Of a stretch of DNA of 64,000 bases, positions 36,457-44,166 are shown piece by piece; positions within the stretch are counted from its first letter, which is position 1; each line of letters starts with the position of its first letter. The position numbers and the translations under genes are program-made. The notes under the pieces were generated by a model that worked only from the letters and a program-made list of their open reading frames with translations, did not search any database and was not told the DNA's origin. Source of the DNA: Cyanobium sp. Tous-M-B4 (GTDB taxonomy: Bacteria; Cyanobacteriota; Cyanobacteriia; PCC-6307; Cyanobiaceae); the NCBI RefSeq assembly GCF_024345395.1, contig NZ_JAGQBA010000004.1, positions 186,001-250,000 of the forward strand, given 5' to 3'.

Positions 36457-38238
36457 ATGGGAGCCATACGGCTGGATCTGATCCGTCGCTACCTGCGGCC
36501 CCATCGCAAGGTGGTGTTAATCGGCGTCGCCGCCCTCGTGGTGGTGAACCTGCTGAGCGTCTCCATTCCCCTGCTGGTGCGGCGGGTCATCGATGACCTG
36601 CAGGATGGTTTCGCACTTCAAGACGTGCTCGCTCAGGCAGCGCTGATCGTCGCCCTGGCAACGGTGATGGGGGCGGTGCGGCTGTACTCACGAATGCTGG
36701 TGTTCGGGGTAGGCCGGCAGGTGGAGGCCGAGCTCAAGCAACAGATTTTTGATCACCTGCTCAAGCAGGAGCCCGGCTGGGTGCAGACCACTGGCAGCGG
36801 CGAGGTGATCAGCCGAGCCACTTCCGACGTTGAAAACGTGCGCAGGCTGCTGGGCTTCGCCGTGCTCAGCCTTACCAACACGGTGCTGGCCTACGCGCTC
36901 ACCTTGCCGGCGATGCTTTCAATCGACGCCTGGTTGACCCTGGCGGCGGTGGGGCTCTACCCACTGATGCTGATGGTGGTGCGCCTGTTCGGCGGTCGCA
37001 TGATGCGCCAGCAACGCCGCCAGCAGGAGGCCTTGGCCTCCTTAAGCGACCTGATCCAAGAGGACCTTTCCGGCATCAGCGCCATCAAGATCTATGGCCA
37101 GGAGAGCACCGAGCAGACCGCCTTCGCCGGTCGCAACCGCATCTACCGGGATGCTGCCCTGAATCTGGCCCGCACCCGCAGCACCCTGTTCCCGCTGCTG
37201 GAGGGCATCTCGTCAATCAGCCTGCTACTGCTGCTCGCCTTGGGCAGTGGCCAACTTGAAAGTGGCCGCCTCAGCATCGGCGACCTTGTCGCCCTGATCC
37301 TGTTTGTAGAGCGGCTGGTATTCCCCACAGCCCTGCTGGGTTTCACCCTCAACACCTTCCAAACCGGCCAGGTGAGCCTGGAGCGGGTCGAGGAGCTGCT
37401 GCGAAGGCGGCCCTTGATCGTTTCTTCAACTTCACCAACTCCCCCAGCCAAGCCCGGTCGCGGGGCTGTGGAGGCCCGCGGCCTCACAGTGCGTTATCCC
37501 AACGCTCCTCGACCAGCCTTAGTGGACGTCAGTTTTGAGCTCCACCCCGGCGAGCTTGTGGCAGTGGTGGGCCCCGTGGGCTGCGGTAAAACCACCCTGG
37601 CCCGTGCCCTGGGGCGCATGGTCGAGGTCGATCCCGGCCAACTTTGGCTTGATGGGGTCGACATCACCGCTCTGGATTTGGCTGAACTGCGGGGCCAGGT
37701 GGGCTTAGTACCCCAAGAGGGCTATCTGTTCACCGCCAGCCTTGCCGACAACCTGCGTTATGGCGAGCCTGATGCGCCGTTGGAGCGGGTCGAGGCAGCA
37801 GCTCGCCAGGCCAGGCTTGAGGGCGACATCAAGGGATTCCCCGACGGCTACCAGACCCTGGTGGGGGAGCGAGGCATCACCCTTAGCGGCGGCCAGCGAC
37901 AACGCACAGCCTTGGGGCGGGCCCTGCTGGTACGCACCCCTCTGTTGGTGCTTGATGACGCCCTGGCCAGTGTCGACAACACCACCGCCGCCGAGATCCT
38001 GCGCACTATTCGCAGCGAGCAGGCCAATGCCCAATCAAATAACCAAGGCCTGGGTCGCACCGTGCTGATGATCAGCCACCAGTTATCGGCGGCTGCAGCC
38101 TGTGATCGAGTGCTGGTGCTCGAAGATGGCCGGCTAGTGCAGCAGGGCCACCACAGCGAGCTACTGGCTGAGGGCGGCACCTACCGACGCCTTTGGGATA
38201 GGGAGCAGGCAACGGAGCAGCTGAAGGCTGCCGGCTGA
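36457..38238 (+). CDS. ABC exporter half-transporter (MdlA-like)
   Basis: 593 residues. The type I exporter membrane domain (six helices, about 1-310) is fused to an ATPase: Walker A 'GPVGCGKTTLARALG', Q-loop 'VGLVPQEGYLFTAS', signature 'LSGGQRQRTALGRALL' and Walker B 'PLLVLDDALASVD'. The residue after the Walker B Asp is Asp, not the usual catalytic Glu, as in one half of some heterodimeric exporters. No partner half-transporter gene is adjacent. The substrate is unknown (drug, lipid or peptide export by family). The first 70 residues have an intact first helix pair. Confidence 0.93.
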   Translation: MGAIRLDLIRRYLRPHRKVVLIGVAALVVVNLLSVSIPLLVRRVIDDLQDGFALQDVLAQAALIVALATVMGAVRLYSRMLVFGVGRQVEAELKQQIFDHLLKQEPGWVQTTGSGEVISRATSDVENVRRLLGFAVLSLTNTVLAYALTLPAMLSIDAWLTLAAVGLYPLMLMVVRLFGGRMMRQQRRQQEALASLSDLIQEDLSGISAIKIYGQESTEQTAFAGRNRIYRDAALNLARTRSTLFPLLEGISSISLLLLLALGSGQLESGRLSIGDLVALILFVERLVFPTALLGFTLNTFQTGQVSLERVEELLRRRPLIVSSTSPTPPAKPGRGAVEARGLTVRYPNAPRPALVDVSFELHPGELVAVVGPVGCGKTTLARALGRMVEVDPGQLWLDGVDITALDLAELRGQVGLVPQEGYLFTASLADNLRYGEPDAPLERVEAAARQARLEGDIKGFPDGYQTLVGERGITLSGGQRQRTALGRALLVRTPLLVLDDALASVDNTTAAEILRTIRSEQANAQSNNQGLGRTVLMISHQLSAAAACDRVLVLEDGRLVQQGHHSELLAEGGTYRRLWDREQATEQLKAAG

Positions 38239-38329
38239 TCTCAATACTTGTTGAGCTGTTCAGCCAAGTGGCCTAGATGGGGCTTAGGTGGATGGTGTCG
38301 CCTTTTGCGTTCCTCGCCTAGGAGCACCC

Positions 38330-38608
38330 ATGGAGCCAGTTGCCCCGCTTACAGGCTTGCCCTACCGGCTTCGCTGCACCCTGACCTTCGGCGACATCTA
38401 CGGGCAGATTTTGATCTGGATGCTGGTGATCTTCGCCAGCCTCGCGGCTGGCTTGGCCTTAATGGGGGCCAGCAAGCCGATCTTTGCCCTTGTGGGTGTG
38501 GGCCTGATCCTGGTGCTTTCCCTGCCGTTCCTGCTGTTCGCCTTCACCACCACTCTCCTCAATCACATTGCCTTTGAGCCCGACGCGGCAACTAAAGGGA
38601 CTGTCTAG
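38330..38608 (+). CDS. Small two-span membrane protein, unknown function
   Basis: 92 residues from ATG 38330 preceded by AGGAG. Hydrophobic segments are 'IYGQILIWMLVIFASLAAGL' and 'PIFALVGVGLILVLSLPFLL'. N-terminal 'LPYRLRCTLTFGDIYGQ' is basic. No recognised family, though it looks like membrane proteins of Synechococcus annotated only as conserved. It follows the ABC exporter by about 90 bases and precedes msrA. Confidence 0.7.
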   Translation: MEPVAPLTGLPYRLRCTLTFGDIYGQILIWMLVIFASLAAGLALMGASKPIFALVGVGLILVLSLPFLLFAFTTTLLNHIAFEPDAATKGTV

Positions 38609-38634
38609 GCTCCGATTTCATTGCAATTAGCTGC

Positions 38635-39333
38635 GTGTTCGGCCTGTTTCAGGGCACCGCTCAGGCCCAAGCTCCCCATGTTGTGCTGGGCACCCCAATT
38701 GATGCAGCCATAAAGATCGGCCAGGCAGAGGCAGTTTTCGGTTGCGGCTGCTTTTGGGGAGCAGAAAAGGGCTTTTGGCGCCTGCCTGGCGTGGTTACAA
38801 CCGCGGTGGGCTACGCCGGGGGCTCAATCCAGCAACCCAGCTACGACCAGGTTTGCTCCGGACGCACAGGCCACAGCGAGGTTGTGCGGGTGGTCTGGGA
38901 TACGGCCCTGATCGATTTCAGTGACTTGCTGAAGCTGTTCTGGGAATGCCACGACCCCACCCAGGGGGACCGCCAGGGCAATGATCGGGGCAGCCAGTAC
39001 CGCTCGGTGATCTATGCGGATGATCCTGGCCTGGTGGCTCTAGCAGAAGCCAGCCGCGAGGCTTACCAGGCCCTGCTGAGCAGCGCTGGCTTTGGGGCGA
39101 TAACCACTGAGCTGCGCAGCAACCAAACTCTTTGGTATGCGGAGCCTTATCACCAGCAATATCTAGCCAAACCCGGCAGCCGGCCTTACTGCTCGGCCCA
39201 GCCAAGCGGACAAAGGCTCGGTGAATTTGCAGGCTCGGCCTACAAACTCGATCCGCGGGTGTGGTCTTCCTATGACTGGACGGTGGCCCACTGCGTGCTG
39301 CGGGGGGACAATGCACCCATTCAGCTGGCCTGA
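38635..39333 (+). CDS. msrA: Peptide methionine sulfoxide reductase MsrA
   Basis: 232 residues. Active-site Cys39 in 'FGCGCFWGAEKGFWRLPG', then 'VVTTAVGYAGGSIQQPSYDQ', 'GRTGHSEVVRVVWD' and 'DPTQGDRQGNDRGSQYRSVI'; resolving cysteines are likely near the C-terminus ('SRPYCSAQP', 'AHCVLRGD'). It reduces the S-epimer of methionine sulfoxide in proteins using thioredoxin. The start is GTG at 38635. It is longer at the N-terminus than E. coli-type cores but shows no clear signal peptide. Confidence 0.94.
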   Translation: MFGLFQGTAQAQAPHVVLGTPIDAAIKIGQAEAVFGCGCFWGAEKGFWRLPGVVTTAVGYAGGSIQQPSYDQVCSGRTGHSEVVRVVWDTALIDFSDLLKLFWECHDPTQGDRQGNDRGSQYRSVIYADDPGLVALAEASREAYQALLSSAGFGAITTELRSNQTLWYAEPYHQQYLAKPGSRPYCSAQPSGQRLGEFAGSAYKLDPRVWSSYDWTVAHCVLRGDNAPIQLA

Positions 39334-39335
39334 GC

Positions 39336-39632
39336 ATGTCCATGCCGCTGCTTGCCGTTGTCTTGCTCTCCATGGGGTCTCCTTGGTGGGAGGACTACGG
39401 CATCACCGAACAATTCATCTGCCCCGATCAGAGCCGAGTCACTCTGGAGCGCAATGACGCCCAAGCCTCCCTGCTCACAGGGCGCTTCCGTTCAACCATG
39501 TTTCGCGAGGCCTCAGACCTACCAGGCATCCGTTATCGCAACGAGCAACTGACCTTGGTACTGAGAGGCGATGTGCTGACTATGGAGCAGCAATTCAGAA
39601 GGTTGGAGTGCCTGCGCACGGACCAGGTATGA
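39336..39632 (+). CDS. MliC-like small protein (possible lysozyme-inhibitor fold)
   Basis: 98 residues beginning two bases after the msrA stop. A short hydrophobic start 'MSMPLLAVVLLSMGSPWW' may be a signal peptide. The body has 'EQFICPDQSRVTLERNDAQA' and 'IRYRNEQLTLVLRGDVLTME', with cysteines near both ends ('FIC', 'LEC'), the layout of MliC/PliC domains: C...beta...L-x-x-Y-x-x-x...L-x-x-x-G-D-x-x-x-x-E...C. Function as a lysozyme inhibitor is only suggested by this pattern; picocyanobacteria would meet lysozyme in grazers or competitors. Confidence 0.6.
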   Translation: MSMPLLAVVLLSMGSPWWEDYGITEQFICPDQSRVTLERNDAQASLLTGRFRSTMFREASDLPGIRYRNEQLTLVLRGDVLTMEQQFRRLECLRTDQV

Positions 39633-39645
39633 GCAGGACAGCACT

Positions 39646-39840
39646 TTGAACCCCTTACCGGATCGCCTGGTGATTCTTGGCTTACTTATCACCCTGGGGC
39701 TCTGTTTTGCCCTGATCTTCTGGAGCGTCAAGCTGAACCCGAGGCCCGAACCTCAGCTGCAATGGCGGGAAAGGCCCACCGGTCAGCCTTCCGCTCAGCC
39801 GTCCGGCTGGCAGAACGACCCCAAGGCCCCCCTGCTGTGA
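39646..39840 (+). CDS. Small single-span membrane protein, unknown function
   Basis: 64 residues from a TTG start. One hydrophobic helix 'VILGLLITLGLCFALIFWSV' is followed by a polar Pro/Gln-rich tail that ends in a stop overlapping the next gene (GTGA). No family recognised. The tight packing between the MliC-like gene and the next frame supports translation. Confidence 0.5.
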   Translation: MNPLPDRLVILGLLITLGLCFALIFWSVKLNPRPEPQLQWRERPTGQPSAQPSGWQNDPKAPLL

Positions 39841-40178
39841 GCAAGCTCGAGCCCAGGCCACGCAAGCGCCCCCTGCATCCTCTGCCGAAGGGTCTTGTAG
39901 AGCTCTACGGGTTGCTGGCCGTGTTGTTTGTGCTGGTGCCTGAGTGGATGGCTGGCGGCGCCCTGCTGAGCTTCTCAGCCAATCGCAAGGGTTCCGACCT
40001 GCCTGCGGCCTCAGCCGTATGGAGCCGATTGCCCGAATTGCGGCTGGCGAGCCTGGGGGTAGGGGAGCTCCGGCAATTAGCCCGTCGCCTGCGCGTGCCT
40101 GGGTATGCGCTGTTGGGAAGGGAGCTACTCACAGATCGGCTGATACGCCGGCTGAAACAGCGCAAAGCGCTGTGGTAA
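39837..40178 (+). CDS. Small membrane-anchored protein with SAP/Rho-N-like C-terminus
   Basis: 113 residues from GTG 39837, overlapping the previous stop by four bases. A basic N-terminus 'KLEPRPRKRPLHPLPKG' is followed by a membrane helix 'LVELYGLLAVLFVLVPEWMA'. The C-terminus 'LGVGELRQLARRLRVPGYAL' then 'RELLTDRLIRRLKQRKAL' has the L-x-x-L-x-x-x-A-x-x-L-x-(V/I) layout of Rho N-terminal or SAP helix-extended-loop-helix motifs, which bind nucleic acid or protein. The function is unknown. A tRNA follows 11 bases later. Confidence 0.65.
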   Translation: MSKLEPRPRKRPLHPLPKGLVELYGLLAVLFVLVPEWMAGGALLSFSANRKGSDLPAASAVWSRLPELRLASLGVGELRQLARRLRVPGYALLGRELLTDRLIRRLKQRKALW

Positions 40179-40189
40179 CTTCGATCTGC

Positions 40190-40263
40190 CGGGGCGTAGC
40201 GCAGCTTGGTAGCGCACCACTTTGGGGTAGTGGGGGTCGCAGGTTCAAATCCTGTCGCTCCGA
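40190..40263 (+). tRNA. tRNA-Pro, anticodon GGG
   Basis: 74 bases. The acceptor stem CGGGGCG pairs with CGCTCCG (one G-T). D arm GCGC/GCGC around AGCTTGGTA. Anticodon stem CCACT/AGTGG with loop TTGGGGT, so anticodon GGG reads CCC and CCU. The T arm has GGTTCAAATCC and the discriminator is A. No CCA is encoded. The gene is followed by a terminator 42 bases later. Confidence 0.96.
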
Positions 40264-40304
40264 TTTTTTACAATTCACCGATTTCCAAGGTGACCTTCTT
40301 CCAT

Positions 40305-40329
40305 GCCGGCTTCCCCAGCCGGTTTTTTT
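40305..40329 (+). terminator. Intrinsic terminator after tRNA-Pro
   Basis: CCGGCT, loop TCCCC, AGCCGG, then seven T. Strong stem and T-run on the plus strand, placed to end the tRNA transcript and perhaps the upstream msrA run. Confidence 0.85.
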
Positions 40330-40385
40330 ATAGCTTTCTGCAACCTGCCGATAAGGGCACACAGGCAATCTGGGCATGCAGGCAA

Positions 40386-40610
40386 TCAGGGCAACCTCGT
40401 GCTCACCCGTAAGCGTTCCAACCAGAGATTGACGCGACGTCGAAGCCGCGGCGGCACCTCCTGCAGTAGTTGACCCAATTCATGGGCGGCCAGCCTGCGC
40501 AGATCGCGCACATCAACCCGCCAAAGTCCCTCGGCTTCGCGGATCAGCCGCGCCCAAGTGCGCACGGCCTGCCAGCGGAGCAGCCGCTGCCGCGGCATCC
40601 GACCAGCCAT
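40386..40610 (-). CDS. Small basic protein, unknown function
   Basis: 74 residues, strongly basic and Leu/Arg-rich: 'LLRWQAVRTWARLIREAEGL', 'VDVRDLRRLAAHELGQLLQE' and 'VPPRLRRRVNLWLERLRVS'. It looks all-helical, which is compatible with a nucleic-acid-binding protein. No ribosome-binding site is evident and I do not recognise it. It may be real or a chance frame in GC-rich DNA. Confidence 0.4.
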   Translation of the reverse strand: MAGRMPRQRLLRWQAVRTWARLIREAEGLWRVDVRDLRRLAAHELGQLLQEVPPRLRRRVNLWLERLRVSTRLP

Positions 40611-40741
40611 GGATCCATGGCAACTACCAACTCAGCCTGTGGAGGCCACGGCCAAATGGCGATAACGCGCCGTTCGGCTTCGGAGATTGGAAGAAAAACC
40701 ATAAGTAATGGGCGTCAGCTCAGGGCGCCAGTCCCGGGGGC

Positions 40742-41596
40742 TCAGGCCGCTTGTGAATCGGCCTCAACCCTCTGCACCTCAAAAGCCAGAGCTTGGGCTT
40801 GGCGCTCGCTTAGTCGACGACTCCAGGCACCCCGCACCGGTTCATTCCAGCGAAAGCCCGCCTTTTTGGCCTTATGCCGTTCGGCATAGGGGAGATTGGC
40901 CCGATAGAGCAGCTTCGGCTCCATAGCTGCAGCCAGGAGATCTTCGAGGTCGGCGCAACGCTCTAATACCTGAACGAGATAGGTGCAATCGGTAAGGGCT
41001 CGATGGGCAGCCCACACCGGCACCCCGTACGCCAAGGCCAGATCGCGCACCGAAGGGGCCGTCCTCAGGTGCCGCTCAGGCGGCCACTCAATATCGTCCA
41101 TCGAGCAGATCCAAGGCTTGTCAACTGGCGGCAGCGGTCCCAGCCCAAACCACTTGGCATCAAAGGCTGCGTTGTGGGCGAGCACCGCATCGGCCCCAGC
41201 GAGCAGGGCAAGGAAATGCTGGAGGCCCGCCTGCCAGGGCTGGGAGATTCTGGTCACCTCTGCAGCAATGCCATTGACATGTTCCGCCGGGTTGGCAGCA
41301 GCTGGCAAAAGAAAGGAAACCTGGCTCAATACCGACCTGCTGGGTACATGAAACAGAACTGCTCCAACCTCGATGCACTGGGCCGAAACCGGCTCCAGAC
41401 CCGTGGTCTCCGTGTCCAGGATCAGCAGATTGATAGGTGCTGCTCGAAGTTGTGGATCGCGGTTGGAAGGGCTGGGATCACAAGCCACAACCTGCTTGGT
41501 CTGGACCTCTGGACTCAAAGCCGGGGTTGCACTGACCAGGCTCAGCAGGTCGCTCTGCTGCCAGAGGCTGGGCTGTTCCTCGATCGGGCCAGTCAC
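40742..41596 (-). CDS. DnaQ-like 3'-5' exonuclease (DEDDh)
   Basis: 284 residues. Exo I 'LLILDTETTGLEPVSAQCIE' (Asp, Glu), Exo II 'DAVLAHNAAFDAKWF' (Asp) and Exo III 'WAAHRALTDCTYLVQVL' (His, Asp) are all present, so an active DEDDh nuclease is expected. The C-terminal ~80 residues, 'LLYRANLPYAERHKAKKAGF' then 'NEPVRGAWSRRLSERQAQAL', form an extra domain seen in some short exonucleases. It could serve as a proofreading subunit or a general exonuclease. The N-terminal ~45 residues are likely unstructured. Confidence 0.9.
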   Translation of the reverse strand: MTGPIEEQPSLWQQSDLLSLVSATPALSPEVQTKQVVACDPSPSNRDPQLRAAPINLLILDTETTGLEPVSAQCIEVGAVLFHVPSRSVLSQVSFLLPAAANPAEHVNGIAAEVTRISQPWQAGLQHFLALLAGADAVLAHNAAFDAKWFGLGPLPPVDKPWICSMDDIEWPPERHLRTAPSVRDLALAYGVPVWAAHRALTDCTYLVQVLERCADLEDLLAAAMEPKLLYRANLPYAERHKAKKAGFRWNEPVRGAWSRRLSERQAQALAFEVQRVEADSQAA

Positions 41597-41654
41597 ATCT
41601 GCCTGCGTTGCTCAACCCATCGTCCCAGCCCACCGCTACATAAACAGTTCCGAC

Positions 41655-41696
41655 ATGGAGTACGACTACGGCTACCAGGACAGCTGCCTAGGGTAA
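41655..41696 (+). other. 13-codon candidate leader ORF before prxQ
   Basis: ATG then MEYDYGYQDSCLG and TAA, ending 24 bases before the prxQ start. It is rich in Tyr and Asp and includes one Cys. There is no visible ribosome-binding site, so this may be chance. Confidence 0.2.
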
Positions 41697-41720
41697 AAAC
41701 GGTTGTCCAATTTGATTTAG

Positions 41721-42176
41721 ATGGCACTTGCCGCAGGAGATCGAGCCCCCCTGGTTGCCCTTAGCGATCAAAATGGTGAAGGGCGCCGCAGCGATCAGCT
41801 AGCCGGCAAGGCATTGGTGCTGTTCTTCTATCCAAAGGACGACACCCCAGGCTGCACCGCTGAAGCCTGTGCCTTCCGTGACAGCTACGCCGACCTCCAG
41901 TCCCTAGGAGCTGAGGTGTGGGGTGTCAGCGGCGACGACCAGGCAAGCCACCAGCGCTTTGCCAGTCGTCACGACCTGCCCTTCCCGCTGCTGGTGGACA
42001 AAGGCAACGCCCTACGCAAAGCCTTCGGAGTTCCAAATGTGCTTGGGTTGCTGCCAGGCCGGGTCACCTACGTGATCGACCGCGATGGCGTAATCCGCCA
42101 TATGTTCAACAACCTCCTTGATGGCGCAGCCCATCGCAACGAAGCGCGGGCGGCCTTGCAACGCCTCGCCCTCTGA
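41721..42176 (+). CDS. Peroxiredoxin Q / Bcp
   Basis: 151 residues. 'LFFYPKDDTPGCTAEACAFR' holds the peroxidatic Cys45 and, five residues on, the resolving Cys50, the atypical two-Cys arrangement of PrxQ. 'GRVTYVIDRDGVIRHMFNNL' is the C-terminal family region. It reduces hydrogen peroxide and alkyl peroxides using thioredoxin. Two bases separate it from the DUF1350 gene, so the two are probably one operon, read from a promoter in the 124-base gap with the divergent exonuclease. Confidence 0.94.
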   Translation: MALAAGDRAPLVALSDQNGEGRRSDQLAGKALVLFFYPKDDTPGCTAEACAFRDSYADLQSLGAEVWGVSGDDQASHQRFASRHDLPFPLLVDKGNALRKAFGVPNVLGLLPGRVTYVIDRDGVIRHMFNNLLDGAAHRNEARAALQRLAL

Positions 42177-42178
42177 CC

Positions 42179-42913
42179 ATGACGGTCTGGCGCCAGCGCG
42201 GTGATATCTGGCAACTGGAGGCCGAGCGCCCCAACCGCGGCACGGTCGAATTCATCGGCGGTAGTTACCTGGCCGCGACCCCCCAACTCAGCTACCGCAG
42301 GCTTCTAGAGGCACTGGCAGCTAGGGGCTGGCGGATTAGGGCCTGGACCTATGTGCCTGGCTTCGACCACCAGGATCAGGCCAATACCGCCTGGCGCCGG
42401 TTCCGCCAGCTGCGTGATGCGGATGGAGATGGGGGCGACTCCAGCAGGCTGTTGTTGCGACTTGGCCACAGCCTGGGCTGCAAGCTGCACCTGCTGGCAC
42501 CTGATGGTGGGCGGGGGGGAGCTGGCCTAGTGGCCTTGAGCTTCAACAACTTCTCAGCCGAGCGCTCCATACCCCTGCTGTCGGAGCTCGGTCAACAGTT
42601 CAACTTTCGCAGCGAGTTCAGCCCCTCACCGGAGGAAACCCTGCAACAGGTGGCGCGCAGCTATCTCCAACCGCGCAACTTATTAGTGCGCTTCAACCGG
42701 GATCAGATCGACCAAAGCCAGCGGCTGCTGGGGGTACTGCAAAGTCGTACTGGAGATGCCAGCCTGCTGAAGGAATTGCCGGGAGATCATCTCGCCCCAG
42801 CCAGCGCGGGACTGCGACAGAGCCTGCTAGGCCAGTGGGCCGACGATCCCGCCAAAAAAAGAGCCCTGGGTGGCATCGCAGCCGCGATTGATACTTGGGC
42901 CAGCAGGTCCTAA
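42179..42913 (+). CDS. DUF1350 family alpha/beta-hydrolase-like protein
   Basis: 244 residues. DUF1350 pattern: 'TVEFIGGSYLAATPQLSYRR', a region with 'LLLRLGHSLGCKLHLLAPDG' where Ser of the G-H-S-L-G elbow would be the nucleophile, and 'LVALSFNNFSAERSIPLLSE'. The family is shared by cyanobacteria and plastids. A hydrolase role is suggested by the elbow, but the substrate is unknown. It is coupled to prxQ. Confidence 0.85.
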   Translation: MTVWRQRGDIWQLEAERPNRGTVEFIGGSYLAATPQLSYRRLLEALAARGWRIRAWTYVPGFDHQDQANTAWRRFRQLRDADGDGGDSSRLLLRLGHSLGCKLHLLAPDGGRGGAGLVALSFNNFSAERSIPLLSELGQQFNFRSEFSPSPEETLQQVARSYLQPRNLLVRFNRDQIDQSQRLLGVLQSRTGDASLLKELPGDHLAPASAGLRQSLLGQWADDPAKKRALGGIAAAIDTWASRS

Positions 42914-42990
42914 ATGCTGAGCCGGCCCCATGGGGGTAGACAATTGTAGGTATCAGTCGGGGACTAGCTCCGACGCATGAGCCAGCCTGA

Positions 42991-44166
42991 ATGGTCACTT
43001 CTACGGATGCAGAGAGCTGGGTCAAGGTAGGCGCCTCTTCGTTAAACGACACAGGCCAGGCCTTTGAGCAGGCAATGCAAGCTCTGCAGTGCCCCCAGGA
43101 TCCCAAATTGATCGTGGCTCTGATTGCACCAAATTTCGATTTGGCGGCGATAGCCGAACAGCTACATGGGACCTTTCCCCATACCCAAGTGATTGGTTGC
43201 ACAACATCTGGCGAAATCACTCCAGGCGGTGCGGTGGCCAATGCCCTGGTCCTGTGGGCCCTAGGAGGCTCGGCAATCGAGATAAGTACAGGTTCCGGGC
43301 AGGGTGATGCCCACGGCCTGCGCCAGGCTGCAACCGAGGCCGCCCACTGCCTGGACCATCTGGAGCATCGGGCCAATACGATCTTGCTTGTCCTGTCCGA
43401 TGGCCTTTGCGGTGACCAGATGGATGTGGTTCGAGGCGCCTACGACGTAGCAGGAATCGACGTTCCCCTGGTGGGGGGTTGCGCCGGCGACAACCTAGCC
43501 ATGCGCCGAACCCGGCAGATTCATGGCCGGAGGGTTATGAGTCAGGCAGTGGTGGCAGCAGCAGTTAGTTCCGACCGCCCCTTAGGTATCGGCGTAAGCC
43601 ACGGCTGGACCCCAGCAAGCGAGCCCATGCTGGTTACTGGGAGCAAGGGAAACATCCTGTCGACCTTGGAAGACAAGCCAGCCCTAGATGTATATCTAGA
43701 TTTCTTCAATCCGGAAGATATTGTTCGCACTGACCCTGTCGCATTTGCCAGTTTTGCCGCAACTCACCCCATCGGCATTCGCCGCCGCGACAAAATTGAG
43801 ATGCGTCATATCACCGGCTTTAACCTCGATAGCCGCGAACTGATCTTGGTGGCAGAGGTTCCCCAAGGAGCCTTGGCCTTCCTCACTGAAGGTGATTTCG
43901 ACTCGGTTCTTAATGCGGCAGCCCAGTCCTGCATCACGGCTGTCGATGCACTTAACGGGCTGAAGCCGGCCGGCTTACTACTGTTCGACTGCGTCTCACG
44001 AAGGGCAGTATTTACAGAAGATCGAGTACATGAAGAAACTGACTTAATCACCAGTAGTTGCGGAGCCATACCGATGGCAGGGTTCTACACCTATGGGGAA
44101 ATTGCCCGCACCAAAGGCGCAGGAGGTTTTCATAACCAAACCCTCGTAACTCTGGCGATCGGCTAA
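42991..44166 (+). CDS. FIST domain signal-transduction sensor
   Basis: 391 residues. The FIST N domain runs from about residue 30: 'PKLIVALIAPNFDLAAIAEQ', 'TQVIGCTTSGEITPGGAVAN' and 'NTILLVLSDGLCGDQMDVVR', then 'VPLVGGCAGDNLAMRRTRQI'. A FIST C domain follows, ending 'MAGFYTYGEIARTKGAGGFH'. FIST proteins are thought to bind small ligands such as amino acids and to feed output domains. No membrane segment is present. The TAA shares its last A with the ATG of the GGDEF-EAL gene (TAATG), so the two are translationally coupled and likely act together. A small inverted repeat lies just upstream at 42956-42975. Confidence 0.9.
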   Translation: MVTSTDAESWVKVGASSLNDTGQAFEQAMQALQCPQDPKLIVALIAPNFDLAAIAEQLHGTFPHTQVIGCTTSGEITPGGAVANALVLWALGGSAIEISTGSGQGDAHGLRQAATEAAHCLDHLEHRANTILLVLSDGLCGDQMDVVRGAYDVAGIDVPLVGGCAGDNLAMRRTRQIHGRRVMSQAVVAAAVSSDRPLGIGVSHGWTPASEPMLVTGSKGNILSTLEDKPALDVYLDFFNPEDIVRTDPVAFASFAATHPIGIRRRDKIEMRHITGFNLDSRELILVAEVPQGALAFLTEGDFDSVLNAAAQSCITAVDALNGLKPAGLLLFDCVSRRAVFTEDRVHEETDLITSSCGAIPMAGFYTYGEIARTKGAGGFHNQTLVTLAIG

